Shown in pieces: positions 9,020-17,060 of a stretch of DNA of 64,000 nt. A program made the translations under genes and the position numbers. Below the pieces are notes generated by a model. The model searched no databases. It was not told the origin of the DNA and saw only the letters and a list, made by a program, of their open reading frames with translations. The stretch comes from Planctomycetota bacterium (GTDB lineage: Bacteria > Planctomycetota > Planctomycetia > Pirellulales > UBA1268), in assembly GCA_003669605.1 (NCBI GenBank), contig QWOP01000043.1, forward strand, positions 1 through 64,000, in the 5' to 3' direction. Within the stretch, counting starts at the first letter, position 1; each line of letters starts with the position of its first letter.

Positions 9020-9877
9020 CTACCCACGGAGCAGGTCCCGGTAGCAATCGAGGAAGTGAGTTGCTACCTCGGCATTGATCATCTTCCAGGCATCATCGAT
9101 GAGCGTGCCGGCGAGCAGGCCGCTGGCCGCCTTGCCGGCCACCCCCCCGACGACGTCGATCAGCCCTGTCATGGGATGCGGTCCGAGGAGGCGTTCGCGG
9201 TCGACGTGGACAAATTCATTGGCCACCAGCGAGAGCCCCGGCAGTTTCGGCACCGGATCGCGGCCGTTGACGTAGCGGTGGATCCGACCGGCGAACTCCC
9301 GATTGAAGGCCAGGCAGGCAGTCTGGTTGCCGATCATCGGCGCTCCGAAGGTGCTCACCTCCTCGATGGCGATGAATTTTCGCTTCAGCAGCCAGGCCGC
9401 CAGCAACGCCAAGGCTCCCCCCAGACTGTGGCCGGTGATCCACAGCGGCCGGTCCTGTTTTTTCACCTCCCCCTCCACCGCCACCGAAAGCGACGGCCAG
9501 ATGTCGGCAATGGCGTCGACGAAGCCCTTGTGGAACCGCGCCCCCACACCGGCCGCGGCGAGATCGTGCCCCAGTCGCCCCTCCGGGACGACCAGCAGAT
9601 TCATCGCGTCGGTGAGGAGGATGTCTTTGAGTCCATCGAGGCTGGTGGGGGATTCGGTCCCCCGGAAGGCGATGACGATGTGATCGGCGTTGCTGCAAAG
9701 CCAAGCCTGTGTGTTGCCGACGCTGAAGAGCGTGGCATCGAGGCCGAGGAGGTCTTGGAAGGCTTTCTTCCCAGGGCCTTCCGGCAGGTAGGCCAGAGCG
9801 CTTGCCTCGCAGAGGAAACTGGCACTGGAGATGTGGCCCGGATCGTCCTCCTTGAGGGCTTTTCGTTCAATTGACAT
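9020..9877 (-). CDS. Class 3 lipase family protein
   Basis: This 285-residue alpha/beta hydrolase has the nucleophile elbow GHSLGGALALL at about residue 147, preceded by IVIAFRGTES (oxyanion-side strand) and followed by FNREFAGRIHRYVNGRDPVP, which holds the likely catalytic Asp. A His in GPHPMTGLIDV is the likely third member of the triad. These match the fungal-type class 3 lipase fold. No signal peptide is visible, so it may act in the cytoplasm or leave by another route. The ATG at 9877 gives MSIERKALKEDD; the frame is open further upstream but there it is Arg/Pro-rich non-coding-like sequence. The start overlaps the stop of the upstream LRR gene by 11 bp, so translational coupling is likely. 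Confidence 0.88.
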   Translation of the reverse strand: MSIERKALKEDDPGHISSASFLCEASALAYLPEGPGKKAFQDLLGLDATLFSVGNTQAWLCSNADHIVIAFRGTESPTSLDGLKDILLTDAMNLLVVPEGRLGHDLAAAGVGARFHKGFVDAIADIWPSLSVAVEGEVKKQDRPLWITGHSLGGALALLAAWLLKRKFIAIEEVSTFGAPMIGNQTACLAFNREFAGRIHRYVNGRDPVPKLPGLSLVANEFVHVDRERLLGPHPMTGLIDVVGGVAGKAASGLLAGTLIDDAWKMINAEVATHFLDCYRDLLRG

Positions 9878-10520
9878 AGCGGCGGTCCTCCGTGGGGTGG
9901 GGGAGAGAGCCTTCGGCTGGAGTGGCGGCGTTCTTCCATTTTCGCAGGATCGATGTCGGGATGCCGTTTCCGGTGACGTCGATCTCCCGGAGATGCGGCG
10001 GCGGATCGGCAAGCAGCGCTTGCACGCCATCGGGCGTGACTGCCGTGCGGGCGATCCGCAGCGACTCAAGGTTTTGGAACCTTTGCAGCGTCATCAGTCC
10101 AGCATCGGTGATCTGCGTGTCATTGAGCGTCAGTTCGCGGAGGTTGTGCATGGCGGAGAGGGCCTCGAGCGTCTCGTCGGTGACATCGGGGTTTCCCATC
10201 TCGAGGATCTCGACATCCCCCTTCGAGGCGAGGATCGTGTAGTCGGGACGGTCCCAGCCGGTGAGCACCAGTGCCTTGCGGCCATCGACGACCCGCTCCC
10301 GCTCCCCGAGACCGACGATGGCGATGTACACCCGCTGATACACCAGCGGTGCGGCGCCGACCAGCAACCCGGCAACCATCACCACAAGCGGCCCAAGCAG
10401 CCGGCGGCGGTCGGTGCGTTTGAAAAGCACCCGCAGTCCCCGGCCCAAGAGCACGAGCATCCCCGAGACCGCCAGGAACAATCCCGCAAAGATGAGCACC
10501 GCCCCGATCTGCTCGCTCAT
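9867..10520 (-). CDS. Membrane-anchored leucine-rich-repeat protein
   Basis: This 217-residue protein has two predicted membrane helices near the N-terminus, about residues 5-28 (GAVLIFAGLFLAVSGMLVLL) and 40-60 (LLGPLVVMVAGLLVGAAPLV). A soluble part follows with short leucine-rich repeats: VTDETLEALSAMHNLRELTL, ITDAGLMTLQRFQNLESLRI and VTPDGVQALLADPPPHLREI. Repeats of the form TDxGLxxL are very common in planctomycetes and probably bind proteins. The partner is unknown. The last codons overlap the start of the lipase gene, so the two are expressed together and may act together at the membrane. Confidence 0.82.
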   Translation of the reverse strand: MSEQIGAVLIFAGLFLAVSGMLVLLGRGLRVLFKRTDRRRLLGPLVVMVAGLLVGAAPLVYQRVYIAIVGLGERERVVDGRKALVLTGWDRPDYTILASKGDVEILEMGNPDVTDETLEALSAMHNLRELTLNDTQITDAGLMTLQRFQNLESLRIARTAVTPDGVQALLADPPPHLREIDVTGNGIPTSILRKWKNAATPAEGSLPHPTEDRRYVN

Positions 10521-10596
10521 GAGCGATTTCTAGAAAAATTGTTGCGACCGGGAATTGGCAAGTTGTGGCGAGGGCCTTTCGGCCGCCCGCGCTTGG

Positions 10597-12540
10597 TTAT
10601 ACGCCCACTCGCCCCCGGAGCTCGCTTTCCAGGTGGTCCAAGCGCAGCGTCAGGCGCTGCTGCGTGGCCTGAAGGTCGGCCGCGGGGCCCGGCGGGGCGA
10701 CGGCGAAGAGATAAAACTTGATCTTCGGTTCGGTGCCCGACGGCCGGGCTGCGACACAGTTGGCAAGCGTCGGGAATGGATTGCCCGGCCCCGCGGGGGT
10801 GAGCGCGGTGCTGGAGTCGTCAGCACCTTCGCCATCGAGATCAAACATCACCAAATCCCCCTTGGCTCCACCGAAGGCCCGCGGTGCCTGGCCGGGCGCA
10901 GAGACTCTCAGCGTGGCATAGTCCCGCACCCTGACGACATCCAGCCCCGCGAGCGTGGCCGGGGGCTCCGCCCGCAAGGCGGCCATGATCTCGCGCATCC
11001 GCTCCATCCCTGCGGCCCCAGGGAGCGTCACCGACACCTGCCGCTCGGCATGGCAGCCGTGGCGGACAAAGAGCCGCTCGAGGTGTTGGTGGAGCGACAC
11101 CCCGGCGACTTTGAGGGATGCCGCCAGTTCCGCCATCAGCAGGGCCGCGACGCTGGCGTCCTTGTCGCGGACGTGCGTTCCGGCGAGGTAGCCGTGCGAC
11201 TCTTCACACCCGAAAACGAAATTCTCGGGGCCGATGGAGTCGATCTCCTCGCCGATCCACTTGAAGCCCACCTGGAGCCAATCGGTGGTGGCAACTCCGT
11301 GAGTCTGGGCGATCCGTCGCACTAGCCCAGTGGTGACCAGTGTGGTGACGACGCGGTCGGTGGCGCCAAGCCGGCCGCTTGAGCGGCGCGTCTCCAGCAC
11401 CCAGTCGCACAGCAGTGCCGCCAGTTGATTGCCGGTAAACGTCTTCCACTGGTCTCCGCCGGGTGTCAGCGGCGCCGCGGCGCCGAGTCGGTCGCAGTCG
11501 GGGTCGCTAGCCATCACCAGATCGTCTTGGCGCTGCTGCGCCTCGGCCACAGCACCCTCCATGACTGCCGGGTTTTCGGGATTGGAGACGTGCCCCGGAA
11601 CGTTGGGGAAGTCGCCGTCGGGGCTGGCCTGCGGGCCGTAGAGGCGGAGCTGGGTGAAGCCGGCACCGTGGAGCACTGGCATGACGGCACTGGCGCCGAC
11701 GCCGTGCAGCGGCGTGTAGAGAATGGAGACATCGCGGGGACCGGGGCTCGATTGGGCGAGCACTGCCGCCACAAACTCCCGGTCGATCTCCTCCTCAACG
11801 AACTGCACCCGGCCATCGGCCACCCCCTCGTCGAACGATGCCCGGCGGACGGTATCGACCGACATCACGCGCTCGATGATCCCCCGGTCGTGTGGCGGCA
11901 GCACCTGAACGCCACCGGCCCAGTAGACCTTGACGGCGTTGTCGCTGGGGGGATTGTGGCTGGCAGTGACCATGATCCCACAGGTGGCTTTCGTGAAGCG
12001 GACGGCGAAGGAGAGTTCTGGCGTGCTGCGGTACCCGCGGAGAAAGTGAATGCGGAAGCCGGCCGCCAACAGGACCTCGGCGCACAGCTTGGCAAAGTGT
12101 TCCGAGCGGTGTCGGGTGTCGTAGGCGATGGCACAGCTCGGTGCTCCGGCGGCATCGGAGAGGAGCGTCGAGTGGATGCTCTGCACGTAGTCAGCCAGTC
12201 CCTGGGCGCTCTCGCCGATGGTGCGGTCATTGATGGCATTGGAGCCGACGGGAAACATCGTGCCGCGGCGGCCGCCAGTGCCAAAGGGAATCACCGTCCA
12301 AAAGGCGTCGTCGAGGTTCTTCCAGGCGGACTTTTTCATGCCGCTGCCGGCCGCCGCCGCGGTTTCCGCTCGGTCGATGAGTTCGGCGAGCGGGTCGGCG
12401 AATTCTGCGTACCGCGGCTCGGTCAGCCAACTGCGGATCGTCTGGAGTGAGTGGTCGGTGAGCGCCCCCGCGGCATGGGCGGCATCGATGGCGGACAAAC
12501 GTGAGGGCGTGGCCGGGGAAGAACGGGTGTCTGGCATCAT
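10597..12540 (-). CDS. Phosphohexomutase (phosphoglucomutase/phosphomannomutase family, PgcA-like)
   Basis: This 647-residue alpha-D-phosphohexomutase interconverts hexose 1- and 6-phosphates, most likely glucose. The phosphoserine loop TASHNPPSDNAVKVYW lies at about residue 190, the metal loop ASDPDCDRLG at about 345, and the phosphate-binding C-terminal loop ARPSGTEPKIKFYLF near 600. The length above 550 and the N-terminal extension match the larger PgcA/PGM2-like branch. The tandem ATG at 12540 and 12537 follows a GGAG about eight bases upstream. The gene is divergent from a second mutase gene at 12664, and both sit near a glgC gene, which fits a role in supplying glucose 1-phosphate for glycogen. 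Confidence 0.92.
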   Translation of the reverse strand: MMPDTRSSPATPSRLSAIDAAHAAGALTDHSLQTIRSWLTEPRYAEFADPLAELIDRAETAAAAGSGMKKSAWKNLDDAFWTVIPFGTGGRRGTMFPVGSNAINDRTIGESAQGLADYVQSIHSTLLSDAAGAPSCAIAYDTRHRSEHFAKLCAEVLLAAGFRIHFLRGYRSTPELSFAVRFTKATCGIMVTASHNPPSDNAVKVYWAGGVQVLPPHDRGIIERVMSVDTVRRASFDEGVADGRVQFVEEEIDREFVAAVLAQSSPGPRDVSILYTPLHGVGASAVMPVLHGAGFTQLRLYGPQASPDGDFPNVPGHVSNPENPAVMEGAVAEAQQRQDDLVMASDPDCDRLGAAAPLTPGGDQWKTFTGNQLAALLCDWVLETRRSSGRLGATDRVVTTLVTTGLVRRIAQTHGVATTDWLQVGFKWIGEEIDSIGPENFVFGCEESHGYLAGTHVRDKDASVAALLMAELAASLKVAGVSLHQHLERLFVRHGCHAERQVSVTLPGAAGMERMREIMAALRAEPPATLAGLDVVRVRDYATLRVSAPGQAPRAFGGAKGDLVMFDLDGEGADDSSTALTPAGPGNPFPTLANCVAARPSGTEPKIKFYLFAVAPPGPAADLQATQQRLTLRLDHLESELRGRVGV

Positions 12541-12653
12541 GCATCGATCTCCAACTCAAACGGCAGCGGATGGGTGCGGGAAGGAATGAACCGTTTTATA
12601 CTGCTGATCACGGTTCCGGCACGGGGCCACCCGGCCACCGATGCCCCCTCTGC

Positions 12654-12657
12654 GGAG
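12654..12657 (+). promoter_or_regulatory. Ribosome binding site that sets the start of the mutase gene at 12664
   Basis: GGAG with a 6-nt spacer precedes the GTG at 12664. The frame is open from 12574, but only the GTG gives the family-typical N-terminus NDPLIVSVSGLRGIVGG. Confidence 0.65.
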
Positions 12658-12663
12658 TTGCCA

Positions 12664-14022
12664 GTGAACGACCCCCTGATCGTCAGCGTTTCCGGGCTCC
12701 GTGGGATTGTGGGGGGGGCGCTAACCCCTGAGGTTGCCGTCCGCTACGCTCGGGCGTTTGTCGATGGCCTCCCCCCCGGGCCGGTGGTCATCGGCCGCGA
12801 CGGCCGGACGCACGGCATGATGTTTGCCACTGCCATCGGCGACGCCCTGCTCGCCGACGGCCGCGACGTCATCGACGGCGGAGTGGCTGCGACACCCACA
12901 GTGGGGATCCTCGTCCGCCAGGAGCGGGCCGCTGGCGGCATCCAGATCTCCGCCAGCCACAACCCCGCCCCCTATAACGGCCTCAAGCTCTTTGCGGCGG
13001 AGGGGCGGGTGCTCCCTGCTGCTGCCGGCAAGCCCGTGTTGGAACGGTTTGAGTCAGTTGCCAGGGAGCGACTCAAAGCCCGGGAGCCTGGACGGCGGCG
13101 GACAGTCGACGGGACCGCGGCCCACGTCGATCTCGTTGTGGCGACGGTCGATGCCGCCGCCATCCGCCGGCAGAAACTGAAGGTCTGGCTCGATAGCGGC
13201 CATGGCGCGGGGAGCCGGGTGGGCGTGCCGCTGCTGGAAGCCCTCGGCTGCGAGGTGGTGGTGGAAGGGGGGGAGCCCGATGGCAGGTTTGAGCATCCCC
13301 CGGAGCCAACGGCCAGCAACCTTGCCGGCATGCTTCCGCGGATCCGCGCCGCCGGGGCCGCGGTGGGATTCTTCCAGGATCCCGATGCCGACCGGCTGGC
13401 GATCGCCACTGCCGACGGCCGGTACATCGGTGAGGAGGCGACGCTGGCGCTGGTCGTGGAGAACGTCCTTTCCAGGACCACCGGGCCGGTAGTGATCAAC
13501 TGTTCGACCAGCGGAATGACCGCGCGGATCGCCGAGCGGTACGGCGTGGCCTGCCAGGTATCGGCGGTGGGTGAGGCGAATGTCGTCGACGCGATGCTCG
13601 CCTGCAGGGCGGTGATTGGTGGCGAGGGCAATGGCGGAGTTATCGATCCGCGTGTTGTGCTCGTGCGGGACAGCGCTGTGGCGATGGCACAGGTGCTGGA
13701 TTTGATCTGCCGGGGCGATTCCCCCACGTCCCTCGAACATCTGGCCCGGTCGCTGCCGCAGCTGGTGATGGAAAAAGCAAAGGTCGATCTGGATGCCAAG
13801 ACCACCGGGCCGGGCTTGGTCACGGCGCTTGCCAGAGTGGCGGCGGCGTTTCCGGAAGCCGTTGCCGATCATCTCGACGGCCTCCGTCTCGACTGGCCGG
13901 GGGGCTGGTTGTTGGTGCGGGCGAGCAACACCGAGCCGATCGTAAGAATCGTTGCCGAGGAGCGTGATGCGGCGACGGCCCAGGCCTGTATCGACAAAGC
14001 GCGACGGGCGATCACCGCCTGA
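12664..14022 (+). CDS. Phosphoglucosamine mutase / phosphomannomutase family enzyme (GlmM-like)
   Basis: This 452-residue alpha-D-phosphohexomutase starts with the family signature PLIVSVSGLRGIVGG. The catalytic phosphoserine loop ISASHNPAPYNGLK is at about residue 96, the Mg loop DPDADRLAIA at about 240, and the C-terminal phosphate loop RASNTEPIVRIVAEE at about 418. SNTEP instead of SGTEP is seen in archaeal and deep-branching phosphoglucosamine mutase relatives. Length and motifs fit conversion of glucosamine 6-phosphate to glucosamine 1-phosphate for amino-sugar synthesis, but mannose or glucose phosphates cannot be excluded. The start is GTG with a good ribosome binding site. Right after the stop is a strong hairpin at 14023. 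Confidence 0.88.
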   Translation: MNDPLIVSVSGLRGIVGGALTPEVAVRYARAFVDGLPPGPVVIGRDGRTHGMMFATAIGDALLADGRDVIDGGVAATPTVGILVRQERAAGGIQISASHNPAPYNGLKLFAAEGRVLPAAAGKPVLERFESVARERLKAREPGRRRTVDGTAAHVDLVVATVDAAAIRRQKLKVWLDSGHGAGSRVGVPLLEALGCEVVVEGGEPDGRFEHPPEPTASNLAGMLPRIRAAGAAVGFFQDPDADRLAIATADGRYIGEEATLALVVENVLSRTTGPVVINCSTSGMTARIAERYGVACQVSAVGEANVVDAMLACRAVIGGEGNGGVIDPRVVLVRDSAVAMAQVLDLICRGDSPTSLEHLARSLPQLVMEKAKVDLDAKTTGPGLVTALARVAAAFPEAVADHLDGLRLDWPGGWLLVRASNTEPIVRIVAEERDAATAQACIDKARRAITA

Positions 14023-14043
14023 GCCCTGCGGAGGCCGCAGGGC
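14023..14043. terminator. GC-rich hairpin between convergent genes
   Basis: A perfect 9-bp stem (GCCCTGCGG / CCGCAGGGC) with an AGG loop starts one base after the GlmM-like stop codon and lies between two convergent genes. No T-tract follows on either strand, so it is a terminator-like structure, not a classical intrinsic terminator. Confidence 0.55.
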
Positions 14044-14064
14044 AGGCCGCCCGAGTCAAGGCAC

Positions 14065-15330
14065 TTACTTCCGCACCAGCACCTGCGACCCGGCCCCGAG
14101 GATGTCGGCGATGTCCTCGAGATCGCGGAGCGAGACGACGATGCTCGACGGCGAGGCAGAATCGGCGAGCAAACTGGGGTCTTCCACCCCCTCGATGGCC
14201 AGTCCCTCCCCGAGGATCACCGCCTTCGGTCCCGTGGCGGGGGCGTAGACCACCTGCGCGGTAATGCCCGGTGGATCGACTGCCACGCCCGGGCGACGGA
14301 TGTCGAGGACAGCCACCGACGACCCAACCCGTTCATGGATCTGTCGTCCGATCACCACGGGGAAACTGCCGGCATAGTTGCCGCCGACCTGGAGACTCAT
14401 GCGGCGACGGGAGACGCTGATCACCGCGTCGAACGGTCCGTGAACGAGTTTGAGATGCTCGCCGGGGATGAGCTGGGTGGGTTCATCGACGCCGTTGATC
14501 TTCGCGAGCAATTGCCAGGGCACCGAGAGCGGACCGGCGATCACCTGAAGCGTGTCGCCAGGCGCGGCGACGTGGGGGGGGAGAAGGAGGTCTTGCTGCG
14601 AGTAAATGACGGTGCCGGCGAGTTGGCCGAGCAGTTCTTCCAGACGCTGACTCTCCTCCAAGCCGAGGGACGGGTCGTCGTACCACACCGAGAGGCTGGA
14701 GAGCGCCTCGGCGAATCGGCCGGCGGCCAACTTGTCATGGGCGTCGGTCCAGGCCGAGGTAAAGGCCGGCGATGGCGGGACGGCGAGTCCTTGGAGGGGC
14801 GCTGCACCGACCGCCATTGCCGGCGGGGCACGTTGCGGCAGCGGTGGAGAAATGGCAGCCGGCGGAAACGGACCGGGCGGAGGTGCCGGCTCGGCAACCG
14901 GCGGAACAGCCGATGCCGCAGTGAGATAGGTGGGAGGGGGCAGGGTGCCCCCCGCCATGTCGGGGCCAGATGGGAGCGATGCAGGTGGGATGGAGGCCGG
15001 CGGGAGCGATGCCGGGGGGAATGCAGGCAGAGGGGGCGCGCCGCCGTCAGCCACGCCAATCCGCAGGTTTCCGCCGCTTGCCGAGGAGGGGTCCGCCAAG
15101 TCCGGTGGCGTGAACAGCGGGCTATCGGCCGCACTTTGCACGGCTCCGGCCAGATCGATGTTCGGTCCGGCCACAGCCCCTGGAGGCTGGGGGGTAGGGC
15201 CCTTCCGGACGACGGAATAGGCGCCGTACATGATCGTTCCGAGGAGTCCCAGAACGATCAGCGGCTTGAGTGAATCGATCGAATCGGAGTCGCGGTCACC
15301 CCGACGGGATGTTTTGGTCCGATGTGCCAT
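14065..15330 (-). CDS. Membrane-anchored LysM protein with degenerate L,D-transpeptidase-like domain
   Basis: This 421-residue protein has a charged cytoplasmic start (MAHRTKTSRRGDRD), one membrane helix at about 23-40, a long Pro/Ala-rich linker (about 97-190), a short helical segment (195-245), a LysM domain (about 251-296, APGDTLQVIAGPLSVPWQLL) and a C-terminal domain (about 300-421) laid out like YkuD L,D-transpeptidases. In active enzymes the end of the fold carries IHG and then SHGCIR. Here the matching places read IEG (379-381) and SPSSIV (393-398), so catalytic His and Cys appear replaced. It may bind cell-wall glycan without cross-linking it. The ATG at 15330 gives the membrane-anchor start; the frame stays open far upstream but is antisense to glgC there. 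It converges on the GlmM-like gene. Confidence 0.8.
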   Translation of the reverse strand: MAHRTKTSRRGDRDSDSIDSLKPLIVLGLLGTIMYGAYSVVRKGPTPQPPGAVAGPNIDLAGAVQSAADSPLFTPPDLADPSSASGGNLRIGVADGGAPPLPAFPPASLPPASIPPASLPSGPDMAGGTLPPPTYLTAASAVPPVAEPAPPPGPFPPAAISPPLPQRAPPAMAVGAAPLQGLAVPPSPAFTSAWTDAHDKLAAGRFAEALSSLSVWYDDPSLGLEESQRLEELLGQLAGTVIYSQQDLLLPPHVAAPGDTLQVIAGPLSVPWQLLAKINGVDEPTQLIPGEHLKLVHGPFDAVISVSRRRMSLQVGGNYAGSFPVVIGRQIHERVGSSVAVLDIRRPGVAVDPPGITAQVVYAPATGPKAVILGEGLAIEGVEDPSLLADSASPSSIVVSLRDLEDIADILGAGSQVLVRK

Positions 15331-15667
15331 GGCAGTCTTTCGCAGCGTGCGGACGGAGGCCAAACGGCCACGGAATCTAGGAGAAGGATCGCTGCGGTGC
15401 CAGACCGCTTCTCCGCGGGTGGCTCCCGAAGCCTTGGGCAATAGCGAAGGGGCTGGGGCGACAGCGGGGGCTGGGAGGGAGCGGTGGATGGTCTGGGGGG
15501 GTGGGGGGGCGATGCGGCGTGATGCGCGGGGGCTTGGGGAGAATTCCGCGGAAGGCAGGTTTTTCTCGAAATGGGAGGCGGGCGTATATTCGTCTTGGAT
15601 GAGGAGCCCGATCTGCGTCCCCGGACGGGACCGTGGCGCAGTCGGACAAGTCAGGGGCAATTGGCCA
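15331..15667. other. Intergenic region ahead of glgC, with G-rich tracts
   Basis: This 337-bp stretch lies between the divergent LysM and glgC genes and has no supported gene. Its centre is unusually G-rich on the plus strand: a four-run G tract at 15449-15479 and further runs at 15495-15501, 15503-15509, 15528-15532 and 15536-15539. No clear promoter hexamers were found. Confidence 0.5.
15449..15479 (+). promoter_or_regulatory. Potential G-quadruplex motif upstream of glgC
   Basis: Runs of G at 15449-15452, 15455-15458, 15466-15470, 15473-15475 and 15477-15479 are separated by 2, 7, 2 and 1 bases, which satisfies the usual G3+N1-7 pattern. It would lie in the leader of the glgC transcript if the promoter is upstream of it. 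Function is inferred only. Confidence 0.45.
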
Positions 15668-17014
15668 ATGGCTGCACGCAACGTCGACACGAGGCCGCTT
15701 GACGACGTGGTGGCCGTGATCCTCGCCGGTGGCAAGGGATCCCGGCTCGATCCTCTGACCCGTGACCGCGCCAAGCCTGCAGTGCCATTCGGTGGCGGGT
15801 ACCGGATCATCGACTTCGCCCTCTCCAACTGCGTCAACAGCGGTCTGCGGCGCGTCTTGGTGCTGACGCAGTACAAGGCGAGCAGTCTCGACCGGCACCT
15901 GATGCTCGGCTGGCACCGCTTCTTCTGCCGCGAGTTGGGGGAATTTCTCGACGTCTTGCCGCCGCAGCAGCGGATCGATGAGAGTTGGTATCTCGGCACG
16001 GCCGACGCCGTCCACCAGAACATCTACTCACTTCAGATGGCTGCACCGCGGCTGGTTGTGGTCCTCGCCGGCGATCACATCTACAAGATGGACTACCACT
16101 CGCTCGTCGCGGCGCACGACCGTAGCGGAGCGGATGTCACCATCGGTGCCCTGCCGGTGCCGGTCCAGTCGGCGCATGAGTTTGGTTCGATGCGGGTCGA
16201 CAATACGCTGCGGGTGCGGGAGTTTGTGGAGAAGTCGCCGCAACCGCCGCCCCTTCCCGGCCAGCCCGGGATGTGTCTGGCGTCGATGGGGATCTACTGT
16301 TTCTCCTGGCCATTCCTCGTCGATCAACTCCGGGCCGATCATGCGGTGGCCAGCCGGCACGACTTCGGCCACGACATCCTCCCAGCGGTCGTGCACACGC
16401 ATGCCGTGCAGGCCTTCCCATTCCGCGACGAGAACCGCAAAGTCGATGCCTACTGGCGCGACGTCGGGACGATCGATGCCTACCACGAAGCCAATCTGGG
16501 GCTCATCGACGTCGATCCGCAACTGAACTTGTACGATGACCGCTGGCCGATCCGCACCCACTATCCGGCCTATCCGCCGCCAAAGTTCGTGTTTGCGGAC
16601 GAAGGTCCCGGTGGCCGTCGCGGCGAGGCCACAGACAGCCTCGTCTGCCCGGGGGCCATTCTCTCCGGCGGTCGTGCCAGCCGGTCGATCATCGGGCCGG
16701 GGGTGAGGATCAACAGTTTTTCGCAGATTGATCAGAGCATCCTCTTCGAGGGGGTGAATGTCGGCCGGCATGCCCGGCTGCGACGGGTGATTGTTGACAA
16801 GGGAGTGCGGATCCCACCGGGGCTCGCCATTGGCTTCGATCCGGGCGACGATGCGGCCCTCGGCCTGACGGTGTCGGCCGGCGGTGTGACGGTGGTGCCC
16901 AAGGGCCACCTCTTCCCGCCACCGGCTGCCGGCATGTCCCGCACTCTGGCGGCCCCTGAACGCCCGTCGGTTTCGGTCTCTGATCTGCCCGGCCACCGGA
17001 TCGTGCCCCGCTGA
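15668..17014 (+). CDS. glgC: Glucose-1-phosphate adenylyltransferase (first copy)
   Basis: This 448-residue enzyme makes ADP-glucose from glucose 1-phosphate and ATP, the committed step of bacterial glycogen synthesis. The nucleotidyltransferase domain has AVILAGGKGSRLDPLTRDRA and KPAVPFGGGYRIIDFALSNC (about residues 17-56), WYLGTADAVHQN, LAGDHIYKMDY and ASMGIYCFSW. The C-terminal left-handed beta-helix shows hexapeptide-like strands (SIIGPGVRINSFSQIDQSIL). I chose the ATG at 15668, which gives MAARNVDTRPLDDVVAV; the frame is open further upstream, but that part is antisense to the LysM gene. A second glgC lies at 55919-57232. Regulation by metabolites is usual in the family but cannot be read here. 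Confidence 0.92.
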   Translation: MAARNVDTRPLDDVVAVILAGGKGSRLDPLTRDRAKPAVPFGGGYRIIDFALSNCVNSGLRRVLVLTQYKASSLDRHLMLGWHRFFCRELGEFLDVLPPQQRIDESWYLGTADAVHQNIYSLQMAAPRLVVVLAGDHIYKMDYHSLVAAHDRSGADVTIGALPVPVQSAHEFGSMRVDNTLRVREFVEKSPQPPPLPGQPGMCLASMGIYCFSWPFLVDQLRADHAVASRHDFGHDILPAVVHTHAVQAFPFRDENRKVDAYWRDVGTIDAYHEANLGLIDVDPQLNLYDDRWPIRTHYPAYPPPKFVFADEGPGGRRGEATDSLVCPGAILSGGRASRSIIGPGVRINSFSQIDQSILFEGVNVGRHARLRRVIVDKGVRIPPGLAIGFDPGDDAALGLTVSAGGVTVVPKGHLFPPPAAGMSRTLAAPERPSVSVSDLPGHRIVPR

Positions 17015-17060
17015 GCAGAGTTCCCCGCTCCAATTCGTCCGTCCCCTCTCACCCCCTCCG

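Noticed and set aside
15230-15667. Longer N-terminus for glgC from 15230
   Set aside because: The added residues are Arg/Gly-rich, match no GlgC, and overlap the LysM gene on the other strand.
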